Of a stretch of 6,227 nucleotides of DNA, positions 1 through 6,227 are shown one piece after another; position 1 is the stretch's first letter, and every line of letters begins with the position of its first letter. This DNA is from JBBDWZ01 sp050732575. Its GTDB lineage: Bacteria; Gemmatimonadota; Gemmatimonadetes; Longimicrobiales; RSA9. The position numbers and the translations under genes were made by a program. The notes below the pieces were generated by a model. The model ran no database searches. It was not told the DNA's origin and saw only the letters and a list, made by a program, of their open reading frames with translations. The stretch is taken from positions 1 to 6,227 of the forward strand of contig JBOHRF010000308.1 of NCBI GenBank assembly GCA_050732575.1, written 5' to 3'.

Positions 1-291
1 GTCCGGCACGAAGCAGGATGGCTCGCTGCGCCGCCGATACAAACAGAAATTGCGCACGATGCGCATTCGGAAGCGACGGACCCCCGAGGTCAGGTGTTCC
101 TGTGTGCGGCACCACTGCGTGAAAGTTTCCGGACCGAGGTCGGTCTCGCCGGTCAGAGCTGCGAAGAACGCATCGAGATTCTCGAATACAGCGCGTTCAG
201 TGCAGTAACGCCGGCCCAGGGTCACTTTGAGCGATAGGTAGCGTTCGAGGGCCGGGCCAAAAATCGCAGCGAAGCATCGTTGCTCGCTCAT
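1..291 (-). CDS. Second tyrosine recombinase of tandem pair, N-terminal part only
   Basis: Translating the minus strand from the ATG at 291-289 gives 97 codons with no stop before the window edge. The protein begins MSEQRCFAAIFGPALERYLS. It continues as an Arg-rich helical domain containing TFTQWCRTQEHLTSGVRRF and then MRIVRNFCLYRRRSEP at about residues 77-92. This looks like the N-terminal, SAM-like core-binding half of a phage-integrase-type recombinase; the catalytic C-terminal half lies outside the window. The start codon overlaps the stop of the upstream recombinase gene as ATGA (291-288), so the two are very likely translated as a coupled pair. Seen directly: the open frame and the overlap. 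Family assignment rests on sequence style and on the neighbour, because no catalytic residue is visible. In RIT elements a second recombinase sits in this position, followed by a third. Confidence 0.75.
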   Translation of the reverse strand, partial: MSEQRCFAAIFGPALERYLSLKVTLGRRYCTERAVFENLDAFFAALTGETDLGPETFTQWCRTQEHLTSGVRRFRMRIVRNFCLYRRRSEPSCFVPD

Positions 292-1526
292 GGCTCCACC
301 TCCCTCGACTCAGGCGAGGGCAGGGGAAGTGCGACATCACGCAGGTCCTCGAGCGAAAGTCGCAGGTACATACACGTCGCTTCTGCGCTACGATGACCGA
401 GGATGTCGCCGAGCGTCTTGAGTGGAACACCTTGACGAAGGAGGTGTGCGGCATAGGAATGACGCAGGCAATGCGGCCCGTGCGCGGAGACTTTCAGCCC
501 GCTCCGGCGAAACCACAGGCGGAACGCGCTCGTGACAGCAGTAGCTTTGATGGCGCCTGCGGGCGCTCTACAGCGAAGGAAGACGTCGCGGCAAGCGAGG
601 TCTGGGCGCGCGCGCCGCAGATAAGCCGTCAGGGCTGCGCCGACCTCATCGGTGAGAGGTAGCAGGAGAGGGGTTCCTCCCTTGCGCGGAAAGATGCGAA
701 TCCGCTCTGCCCGCCACTCGACGTCGTCCAGGCTCAGCGCTGCGATCTCGCCCGCGCGCAGTCCATAGGTCGCGATGAGCAGAAAGATCGCGTAGTCTCG
801 CGGGCCAGTCCTTCTCCGTCGATCAATGGACTGCAGGAACTTCTGGACGCTCTTCCAGGGCATCGCTCGGGGCAGCTGCTCGAGACGGTAGACACGCGGC
901 GTGTCGATCTGGGTCTCGAGACCCGGTCGAAGGTCGCCCCGCCCACCAAGAAAGCGGAGAAAGCCCCGCACATGGGCGATCACGTGTTGTAGCGTGGCTC
1001 GAGTCAGACGGCGACCAACGAGGTGCAGGAAATTCTCAAGATCTTGTGCTGAAAGAGCACGCAAACGTAAAGGAGTCGCTTCGTAATCCAGATGCTGCAA
1101 GAGCTCCGCGCTGCTGCGCATGTGAGCCGCCACCGTCAGCGCACCGAATCCGCGAACGTCCCGAAGGTACGCGGCATAGGCGTCGAGCAGCGTACGGCTT
1201 CGTGACGTGGGCTTCGGGGGTGGCGCTACGAATCCGCGCTTCTCCAGGTACTGACTCCAACAGCGTAACGCGGCAGCGAACACATGGTCGGTCGATGCCG
1301 CTGGCAAGCAGGCTCGCAGAGCCTGCGGCGTAACCTCGGTCAACTGCCGCACCCCGCGCTGCCGTAGGGCATGATCGATTCGGTGGATACATCGCACATG
1401 TCGGCGGACCGACACACGGGTGTAGCTTCGCTGGAAGAGCCACCGCGTGAAGTCATCGGCGACCGACCCCAGGAGCGGCAGCGACGAGAAGCGGCCATTG
1501 GCTCTCGGAAACAACTCGGTGAGCAT
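288..1526 (-). CDS. Tyrosine site-specific recombinase, complete (RIT-like first recombinase)
   Basis: A 412-aa protein of the XerC/XerD/phage-integrase superfamily, which cuts and rejoins DNA through a covalent 3'-phosphotyrosine. Two N-terminal SAM-like DNA-binding segments can be made out, at about residues 20-100 and 110-200. The catalytic domain covers about 220-400. All six active-site positions appear present: Arg257 in YGLRAGE, Lys282 in PRKGG, His352 and Arg355 in HCLRHSY, His378 in ILGHRS and nucleophile Tyr387 in TCMYLRL. The start is fixed by a strong AGGAGGT ribosome site four bases upstream. The length exceeds a 300-aa Xer protein because of the extra N-terminal segment. The gene overlaps the next recombinase by ATGA. 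Tandem overlapping tyrosine recombinases suggest a RIT element, with Tn554-type transposons as the alternative. Function in DNA mobility is a confident call; the exact element class is not. Confidence 0.93.
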   Translation of the reverse strand: MLTELFPRANGRFSSLPLLGSVADDFTRWLFQRSYTRVSVRRHVRCIHRIDHALRQRGVRQLTEVTPQALRACLPAASTDHVFAAALRCWSQYLEKRGFVAPPPKPTSRSRTLLDAYAAYLRDVRGFGALTVAAHMRSSAELLQHLDYEATPLRLRALSAQDLENFLHLVGRRLTRATLQHVIAHVRGFLRFLGGRGDLRPGLETQIDTPRVYRLEQLPRAMPWKSVQKFLQSIDRRRRTGPRDYAIFLLIATYGLRAGEIAALSLDDVEWRAERIRIFPRKGGTPLLLPLTDEVGAALTAYLRRARPDLACRDVFLRCRAPAGAIKATAVTSAFRLWFRRSGLKVSAHGPHCLRHSYAAHLLRQGVPLKTLGDILGHRSAEATCMYLRLSLEDLRDVALPLPSPESREVEP

Positions 1527-1530
1527 CGGA

Positions 1531-1537
1531 ACCTCCT
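1531..1537 (-). promoter_or_regulatory. Ribosome binding site of first tyrosine recombinase
   Basis: The minus strand reads AGGAGGT, then four bases, then the ATG at 1526. It is a near-perfect Shine-Dalgarno site and settles the start. No convincing -35/-10 pair was found by eye upstream. A weak imperfect 6-bp hairpin (GGCGCC at 1543-1548 with GGCACC at 1555-1560) precedes it. Confidence 0.85.
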
Positions 1538-1578
1538 ATCCAGGCGCCGGAATTGGCACCGGCCCGATGCTACGTGTC

Positions 1579-1662
1579 GTAATGTGAAGTGCGCGATCTT
1601 CGCAGGGAGGGTAGAACGGCAGATTACACATGCCGCTCCACATTACTGATCTCTCACCATTA
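1579..1662. repeat. Inverted repeat and iterated TAAT motifs at element end
   Basis: GTAATGTGAAG at 1579-1589 and CTCCACATTAC at 1636-1646 form an inverted repeat matching at 10 of 11 positions, with 46 bases between them. On the minus strand, TAAT-led motifs recur at 1662 (TAATGGTGAG), 1645 (TAATGTGGAG) and 1626 (TAATCTGCCG), with starts 17 and 19 bases apart. A fourth copy, in opposite orientation, is the 1580 TAATGTGAAG. Iterated motifs with inverted partners, just inside an element end and upstream of recombinase genes, would suit recombinase core and arm sites or an autoregulatory operator. The repeats are seen directly; the binding role is inferred. Confidence 0.55.
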
Positions 1663-2178
1663 ATCGATGATGAGCAGATCGGTAGCGATCAGCTTACGCA
1701 ATTCGGTCTCGTAGGAATGATCGAGACGTGCGTGTTTGAGCCGTTTCAGCATGGAGTCCGCGCGTAATGCGAGGACGGAGAAGCGACGACGGCAGGCGGT
1801 GTGACCGAGGGCGTGAGCGAGGAAGGTTTTGCCGACGCCCACGGGGCCCACGATGGTGACATGGGCATGGGCCTCGAGGAAGCGCAGGGACGCGAGTTCG
1901 TTGAGGAGTGCGCGATCGAAGGTGACATTGGCGGTTTCATCCCAGGCTTCCAGCTGCGAAGCGGGATCGAGATGAGCGCGCTGGGCGCGCAGCTGTGCGG
2001 ACTGACTGTCGCGACGGGACGCTTCGTCGCAGAGCACGAGCAGCAGGAAGTCCTGATGGGGCATCTTCTGCTGGCGCGCGAGGGCAATGCGTTCGGGGAG
2101 GGTGTCGCTGAGGCGCGAGAGTTTGAGTCGGCGCAGGACCGTGCGCAGGTCAGGGGAAAGCAGTTCTGTGGGTGTCAT
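1660..2178 (-). pseudogene. istB: IS21-family helper ATPase IstB, 3'-truncated
   Basis: IstB is the AAA+ ATPase that assembles on DNA and directs the IstA transposase to its target. The surviving 172 residues carry the N-terminal helical region, Walker A GPVGVGKT at 111-118 and the first part of Walker B, DLLIID at 167-172. A TAA stop follows immediately. IstB proteins are usually around 250 aa, so the last Walker B acidic residue, sensor 1, arginine finger and lid region are gone, and ATPase function should be lost. The cut coincides with the start of the recombinase element, which explains it as an insertion. The ATG at 2178 has AGGAG (2190-2186) seven bases upstream, inside the end of istA, and lies two bases after the istA stop, the usual istAB arrangement. 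Confidence 0.9.
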
Positions 2179-2180
2179 CT

Positions 2181-3771
2181 CTATTCTCCTCTCTGGTTGT
2201 GGTTTGTGTGCGTGCGCTCGCAGGAGGCGAGCGGTAGAGCATACTGGTTGGCCGGGCGCAGATAGCGCGCGAGCGGGATCACTCTCGTGGGCGCCGGAGC
2301 CGAGACGGTTGGTGTGCCATTCTTGAGCATGCGTTGGAGCCGTCGCACGTCGTGCATCTCGAAGGCAAGCGCGGTGACACAGGCTTCCTCGACGCGCGCG
2401 GCTCCGTACTTGCGCACGAGACTGAGCAACGCGTACACGCGGCGCATGCGGGTCCAGGGCAGCGGGCCTTCGAGGATGACGGCGGCGAGCTGACCGATGT
2501 GCGTCCCGTGCTGCTCAGCCTGTTGCTTCAGGAAGTTGATGTCACGCAGAGCGTAGGCAGACTTCTCTGGTGGGAAGTCACTTCGGTCGGTCGAGCGACG
2601 GCCGGGAAGCACGCGCGGATGCGTTTTGACCAGCACGCCGCCCTCATAGAAGCGCACGGTCGAACGGTCGGCGCGCGCACGCAGCACCTTGCCGACGTAT
2701 TGCTGTGGCAGGGAATAGAGCGCACGATCGACCTGTGCTTGTTGATCGCGCGCAACCTTGGGCTCGCGCCAGAGCGGGGTGTCATAACGCTCATTCGCTG
2801 CCGGGAGCAGATGCGCTTTCTCTTCTGCCTGGAAATGTTCGAGCGGATATCGGCGCGTGGTGGAGTGCCGGCGCATGCCGTACTCCTCGAGACACCAGTG
2901 CCGGGCGCGGCGACGCGTATCTTCGATCCCCTGCAGCACCTCACCGCCGAAGCAGTCGTCGCGTACGCTCGGCACTGCGCGCTCGACGCGTGCCTTGTCT
3001 CGTGGACTCCGTGCGCGTGCCGGATCGATGTGAAACGCGCGCGCTTGCGCATACTCGAGAAACGCGGGAGTGATGCGTGCACCGAGCGGGTCAGCCTGCG
3101 TGACGATCGCTCTGGTGTTATCGGGGATCAGCACATGGAAGATGCCGCCATAGAAGTCCCAGGCTTCCTCGCACGCTTCGATGGCCGACGCAGTGGTCTC
3201 CTGGAATACCGGCCACACGAAGCGAAAGCGCGAGAGGACGGGCGTGAAGATCCAGGCACGGAAGCGGCGGCGCTTGCCGAAGAGATCAGGCTCCAGCGAA
3301 CCGACCCACCCTGTGTCGAGCTGCAGCTCGCGACCGCCCTCGCCATCGGCAACGGGAATGGTCGTCGCTCGTTGACCAAAGCCCAGCTCGGATACTGCGA
3401 AGCGATGCAGCGTCGCGTACGGAACGCGTACACCCTCGCGCACGAGCAGCGAGCGGATCTTCGAGAGCTTGACCTTGCTCCGGATCTTGTCATTGATGAA
3501 TTCGCGTCGCCGCGCACAGCTCCCAGCCTTCCCCGTGCGGCCGCCCCGTGCCGGTCTTCAGAGCCAGCAGAATCGACACCAGCCGCTCTTCGGTCAGACC
3601 GGCCACGCCTTGCGACGGCTCCAAGCCCTGCGCCGCGGCGAGCGCGATGTAGCGACGAATCGTCTTGCGGTCGACACCCAGCATCCCCGAAATACGCTGC
3701 TTAGGAACGCCGGCCAACCACAGACGCAGAATCTCCTTCACCTCGATCATCGTGACCTCCCGGTACGTCAT
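2181..3771 (-). pseudogene. istA: IS21-family transposase IstA, one frameshift
   Basis: IstA is the DDE transposase of IS21 elements. The first frame starts at the ATG at 3771 (MTYREVTMIEVKEILRLWLA), with AGGAGGG four bases upstream. It carries a helix-turn-helix at about residues 21-42 (GVPKQRISGMLGVDRKTIRR) and ends at a stop at 3492-3490. The family pattern continues in another frame from about 3512 (RRREFINDKIRSKVKLSKIR) without interruption to the stop at 2181. The later frame contains the rve catalytic core: Asp in QLDTG, Asp in IPDNTR and Glu in KARVERAV. Joining the frames near 3505-3516 gives about 529 aa, a normal IstA length. The shift equals one extra or two missing bases in the GC-rich TGCGCGGCGACGCG tract. 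IS21 istA is not known to need programmed frameshifting, so this is probably a mutation or a sequencing error. Confidence 0.88.
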
Positions 3772-3832
3772 CGCTCCCTCCTGTCCGCCCGCCATGGGCG
3801 GCTTCAGGAGCGAGAGTGGCTCACGCGACTGG

Positions 3833-3925
3833 GGTGGGGAAAGTTTTGAGAAAAACCCGGAATCAGGTGGGGAAAGGTTTTGAGAAAAACCCTCTCAGGG
3901 TGTCCCTACCTTTTGAGAACTGACA
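3833..3925. repeat. IS21 terminal end with three repeats spaced 33-34 bp
   Basis: Two long direct copies of GGTGGGGAAAG(G)TTTTGAGAAAAACCC lie at 3833-3858 and 3866-3892, differing by one G. A third, shorter copy, ACCTTTTGAGAA, ends at 3919 next to the tip. The shared core TTTTGAGAA starts at 3844, 3878 and 3911, steps of 34 and 33 bases, about three helical turns. IS21-family ends are known to carry multiple internal repeats that bind IstA. The region 3772-3925 otherwise holds no gene; it is the transposon end plus the istA ribosome site at 3776-3782. Confidence 0.85.
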
Positions 3926-4506
3926 TCAGCGCTGGGTGCGTAGAGGACACTCCGAGCGGACTCGCCGACACGCAGTTTGCAGTGCAGTCGAGTGATGACA
4001 AAGGCAGCTGGACGTTCTTCTGCACCGCGAGTCAACGGCAACCGGACGGGATGTACCGGTACTACCGGATCCCGATAAAGTTCAAGAACGCAGAGGTTCC
4101 GAAGAAGGCAAAGACCAATCGTGACACGACGACGATCAAGAGAGGGAGATTCAGTGTTGCGGCGAAGGATGGTGAAACGGTTCTGTGGATGGCGTACTGC
4201 CGGGTACCTGCGACTGATGTCGGTCTGGAGCGGGGCCTAATTGCTCTTGGACTGTCCGCAAACTCGTGCGAACCCACCAGCTTGTCTCTGCAGCGACGGG
4301 AAGCCTTGCTGACGAGCTACAAGACCAGGCACAAGATGAGCTGGGAGGCGGGTGTCCACCTGAAGCGTTCCAGTGCAGATGCGAGTGGTTTTGGGACGAT
4401 TGGGTGGGCGATTGGGTTCAGGAGTGCTGGGATGAGCCAGTGGACCTGCCTCCGATCATCGTCGTGGCACCGCCACCGCCACCGCCGCCGCCCATTATCA
4501 TCGTAA
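3926..4506 (+). pseudogene. Remnant of an exported-protein gene, 5' end removed by IS21
   Basis: Immediately right of the IS21 tip, a plus-strand frame reads as plausible protein without its own start: SGLADTQFAVQSSDDKGSWT, then a Tyr/Lys-rich stretch (GMYRYYRIPIKFKN) and ETVLWMAYCRVPAT near 4173-4214. This frame stays open to a TAA at 4504-4506, but its last 80 or so codons become unconvincing (WHRHRHRRRP where the other frame encodes polyproline). The frame at 4266-5537 is the believable one by about 4350. The simplest reading is one gene whose 5' part was lost to IS21 and which later suffered a frame change (one extra or two missing bases) between about 4218 and 4350. A native shift or two overlapping genes is possible. 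I do not recognise the family. Confidence 0.5.
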
Positions 4507-5537
4507 TTCCGCCTCCACCACCGCCGCCGGGTGATGGTTGCTGCGGAGCTGGTATTCTGCCTCCGCCGCCACCTCCACCACCAGAGGAGCCGCCTGAACT
4601 CGAGGTTTCTGTTTGGTGTTCGTCACCGACCGTAATGCGGGGTGACACAATCACCTGCACCGCATCCCTGTCTCCGTCGGGCGCGGAAATTGACTTTTGG
4701 GAGTTCGCTCCCGATTTCCTTAACTTCCGCCCCAGTTACTTTGGGGGGTCGGAGTGGAAAGGAACCGCTGTTCATCCAGGCACCGTAACAGTCCAAGCCC
4801 TGTTGCGCGTCGGAGAAGGTATTCTGGGCCGAACGAAGACTGCCGAAACGTCGTTCGGCGTGACGGCACGGACAATGACGTTTGATCTCAACTCCGGCTA
4901 CCGTGACGGCGCAGAATGCTTCACTAGTGCGGTCAATGGCGTATGGGGTTGGGCGTACTCAAAACCAGGCTGTCTCACCTACGTGGCCGGGTTACACGAA
5001 ACTGCACAGGGCTCCGGACCGAACACCGGAATTTGGTACGTGAAAAAGGCCAAGTACGAGTACAACGCTCATTCCCAAATACTTCGGCATTTTAGGGGTT
5101 TGGACACCAATACTCTGCCGGCCGACTCTGCGCAGGGCCTGCAGTGCCGCGCGCGGGGGGCTGGTACTTACTTCCCCGTCACGTCGTCTGTCTATATCTC
5201 GACGGCAGATTTCAATACCAGCTGCGGGTTCCCCGGGTCTCAGTTTGGGGCATTCCTGGAAGCTCTTTGGTACCACGAGGACAAACACGTGGACTTCAGC
5301 AGGGAGGAGGCCGAGAAGGCCGAGAACAATCTCAATGCCCTTATCGAAGATATCACTGCGTTGTCCCAACAAGACGTAGACAGTCGCGTGAACTCGCGAC
5401 ATGACGAAGTTCAAGCTAGAATCGCCAGAGCCGGTGGGAAGGTCCACGATTGGCCGGAGAGGTCGTTTCATATCTACTTTTTCCTCTCAAACTTCAACGA
5501 GTTCCGGATAGTCCCAATCAAGGTGAGAATACCATGA
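4266..5537 (+). CDS. Putative exported HExxH metallopeptidase-like protein with polyproline linker
   Basis: The open frame gives 423 aa from a GTG at 4266, but it has no signal peptide or clear ribosome site there and is open back to 4218, so the true N-terminus is probably upstream in the other frame. Segments: a Cys/Trp-rich region (CRCEWFWDDWVGDWVQECW, 37-55), a proline linker with runs at 69-76, 82-88 and 99-106, a beta-rich Ig-like segment at about 111-200 with Cys118 and Cys131, and a C-terminal domain at about 201-423. That domain contains HEDKH at 337-341, an HExxH zinc motif, in WYHEDKHVDFSREEAEKAEN. The third zinc ligand is uncertain; Glu347, Glu348 and His379 are candidates. Even Cys spacing and the lack of membrane segments fit an extracellular protein. 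The stop overlaps the next start as ATGA. The peptidase call rests on the short motif only. Confidence 0.6.
   Translation: MRTHQLVSAATGSLADELQDQAQDELGGGCPPEAFQCRCEWFWDDWVGDWVQECWDEPVDLPPIIVVAPPPPPPPPIIIVIPPPPPPPGDGCCGAGILPPPPPPPPEEPPELEVSVWCSSPTVMRGDTITCTASLSPSGAEIDFWEFAPDFLNFRPSYFGGSEWKGTAVHPGTVTVQALLRVGEGILGRTKTAETSFGVTARTMTFDLNSGYRDGAECFTSAVNGVWGWAYSKPGCLTYVAGLHETAQGSGPNTGIWYVKKAKYEYNAHSQILRHFRGLDTNTLPADSAQGLQCRARGAGTYFPVTSSVYISTADFNTSCGFPGSQFGAFLEALWYHEDKHVDFSREEAEKAENNLNALIEDITALSQQDVDSRVNSRHDEVQARIARAGGKVHDWPERSFHIYFFLSNFNEFRIVPIKVRIP
4470..4583 (+). repeat. Polyproline-coding tract with CCG/CCA/CCT codon runs
   Basis: Three runs of eight, seven and eight consecutive proline codons, separated by short Ile/Val-rich and Gly/Cys-rich spacers, mark a linker between the Cys/Trp-rich and Ig-like segments. 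Codons are mixed CCG, CCA, CCT and CCC, so the DNA is an imperfect GC-rich triplet repeat rather than a pure microsatellite. Translation of such runs normally depends on elongation factor P. Confidence 0.85.
5520..5527 (+). promoter_or_regulatory. Ribosome binding site choosing the 5534 start
   Basis: AAGGTGAG sits six bases before the ATG at 5534, inside the last codons of the preceding gene. It favours this start over an in-frame upstream ATG at 5450, because only the 5534 start gives a signal peptide. Confidence 0.75.
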
Positions 5538-6175
5538 CGCGGGGAATTGGAATCGGAATGCTACTCGCGATGTTGCCGCTAGAGCATCTTGCTGCTCAAC
5601 AGCAGCACACCGTGAGTGCGAGGGTACTCGTAGAGCGAGTATTCAATGCTCACACCCCATCGGACCGTGGTATCGCTTTCTCGGAACTCGTGGGGGTGAT
5701 GCAGCAGAAGAAACTGGACGTGGCGCGGCCAACGCTCGACTCAATCGGCGACGCTTTAGTAGGAGTAGCGATGCGCGCACGAGCGAACGTCGAGGACACC
5801 AAGGCATCAGCAGACGCAATGGCGCTTCTCCAGATGGGGGCCGCACCGGGAGCGCGGAAGCCCTACGCTGGCAGCTTTTCCCGGCTTCGCTACGTCGTTG
5901 AACACGCCGAGGAAGTAGGCGTGCGTGGATCGGCGTTAGGAGCAATCGCACGGCTGGGGGACCGTGGTCAGGCACTCGAATACCTTACTGGGGTTGTGGA
6001 GTCGCAGAAGGCGCCGTTTTTCCTCGTGCAGGAGTCAATCAGGCATCTGTCAGAGATGGGTGAAGACGGGAGAAAGCGGCTTGATGAAATTGATTCGCGC
6101 GGAACAATCAAAGATTCAGAACTGCGTGGGTATGTTCGGCTCATCCTCAGCAGGAAATCGCCGAATAAGTCGTAA
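5534..6175 (+). CDS. Predicted secreted HEAT-like helical-repeat protein
   Basis: 213 aa from the ATG at 5534, which overlaps the upstream stop as ATGA. MTRGIGIGMLLAMLPLEHLA resembles a Sec signal peptide: Arg3, a hydrophobic core over residues 5-16 and a likely cut after Ala21 (LAA|QQQ). The mature protein is almost wholly helical. Residues about 130-157 (GVRGSALGAIARLGDRGQAL) and about 162-187 (FLVQESIRHLSEMGEDGRKR) look like two HEAT-type helix pairs, a fold commonly used for protein binding. No catalytic motif, lipobox or metal site is visible. A longer in-frame start at 5450 would bury the signal sequence and lacks a good ribosome site. Overlap with the HExxH gene suggests co-translation and a shared task, perhaps as partner, chaperone or inhibitor of that exported protein. 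This role is inference only. Confidence 0.75.
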   Translation: MTRGIGIGMLLAMLPLEHLAAQQQHTVSARVLVERVFNAHTPSDRGIAFSELVGVMQQKKLDVARPTLDSIGDALVGVAMRARANVEDTKASADAMALLQMGAAPGARKPYAGSFSRLRYVVEHAEEVGVRGSALGAIARLGDRGQALEYLTGVVESQKAPFFLVQESIRHLSEMGEDGRKRLDEIDSRGTIKDSELRGYVRLILSRKSPNKS

Positions 6176-6227
6176 GGAACTCAGGTTTACAACAGGTCGT
6201 GACGGACATCGAACAAGTACCGTCAAC

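Larger units (their letters stand above)
1..1662 (-). mobile_element. RIT-like tyrosine-recombinase element, leading end (partial)
   Basis: The inner boundary is inferred from the abrupt loss of istB coding sequence. The IstB frame runs normally to DLLIID, where the family continues with a second Asp of Walker B, but here a TAA stop follows and non-coding DNA begins at 1662 or within a base or two. From there the minus strand holds about 130 bp of repeat-rich non-coding DNA, then two ATGA-overlapping tyrosine recombinase genes. RIT elements are known as three overlapping tyrosine recombinase genes bounded by inverted repeats. Two genes and one candidate end are visible here. The third gene, the other end and the rest of istB would lie left of the window. 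Another multi-recombinase transposon is possible. Confidence 0.6.
1663..3925 (-). mobile_element. IS21-family insertion sequence, interrupted in istB
   Basis: The element contains istA and istB in standard order with nearly abutting genes, plus a repeat-bearing end upstream of istA. The outer tip is placed at 3925 because the minus strand there begins TGTCAGTTCTCAAAAGG: IS21-family ends typically start with TG, and the third terminal repeat abuts this point. The istB-side end is absent because the recombinase element takes over at 1662/1663; it may lie left of the window. With istA frameshifted and istB truncated, this copy is unlikely to move by itself. The target-site duplication cannot be checked because only one end is visible. 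Confidence 0.85.

Noticed and set aside
1801..2265. 154-codon plus-strand frame over istB
   Set aside because: Antisense to the recognisable IstB Walker A coding sequence, with no ribosome site or motif; a shadow frame.
2334..3704. Long 456-codon open frame on the plus strand
   Set aside because: It lies wholly antisense to istA, whose DDE residues and family pattern are clear. Long antisense frames are common in GC-rich genes, and its protein shows no domain.
3844..3925. Possible outward promoter from TTGAGA boxes in the IS21 end
   Set aside because: TTGAGA resembles a -35 box, but no TATAAT-like sequence sits 16-18 bases downstream; the boxes are better explained as transposase-binding repeats.
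4992..5471. 159-codon minus-strand frame opposite the HExxH gene
   Set aside because: Antisense to a frame with coherent domains, and no supported start or family.
6200..6225. TGACGG/CCGTCA inverted repeat after the last gene, possible terminator
   Set aside because: A 6-bp stem with a 14-base loop and no T-run before the window ends; too weak to call. The 52 bases after the last stop show nothing else.
1..6227. CRISPR arrays, tRNA or rRNA genes
   Set aside because: No regularly spaced repeat-spacer pattern, tRNA-like cloverleaf ending or rRNA-like conserved stretch was seen on either strand.

Overview
The window is a high-GC bacterial accessory region. It reads as a nested stack of mobile DNA next to a small cluster of exported-protein genes. 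The codon style, the exported protein with long proline runs and the short secreted helical-repeat protein suggest a Gram-negative soil or environmental bacterium, possibly Gemmatimonadota or a similar phylum. That assignment is a low-confidence guess, because no taxonomic marker gene is present.

Layout. (i) About 1-1662, minus strand: the leading end of an element with at least two tandem tyrosine recombinase genes. The first is complete (412 aa) and the second runs off the left edge. They share an ATGA stop/start overlap. Upstream lies about 130 bp of non-coding DNA with iterated TAAT(G/C)-type motifs and an inverted repeat. This resembles a RIT (recombinase in trio) element, but the third recombinase would be outside the window. 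(ii) About 1663-3925, minus strand: most of an IS21-family element. It has istA (DDE transposase, broken by one frameshift), istB (AAA+ helper ATPase, cut off inside its Walker B motif where the recombinase element begins) and the istA-side terminal end with repeats spaced 33-34 bp. (iii) 3926-4506, plus strand: a reading-frame remnant that starts exactly at the IS21 tip, apparently the interior of a chromosomal gene that lost its 5' end. (iv) 4266-5537, plus strand: an open frame with a polyproline linker, an Ig-like segment and a C-terminal domain with an HExxH zinc-peptidase motif. It is probably the frame-shifted continuation of (iii). (v) 5534-6175, plus strand: a small predicted secreted protein with HEAT-like helices, joined to the previous gene by an ATGA overlap.

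History and working relations. IS21 appears to have inserted into the 5' part of an exported-protein gene, and the tyrosine-recombinase element then inserted into istB. The IS21 copy is therefore doubly inactivated, while the first tyrosine recombinase keeps its full catalytic set. The HExxH gene and the HEAT-like gene look like a translationally coupled pair of unknown role. The most interesting points are the element-in-element junction at about 1662/1663, the candidate recombinase binding array at 1579-1662, and the undescribed HExxH/HEAT-like gene pair.
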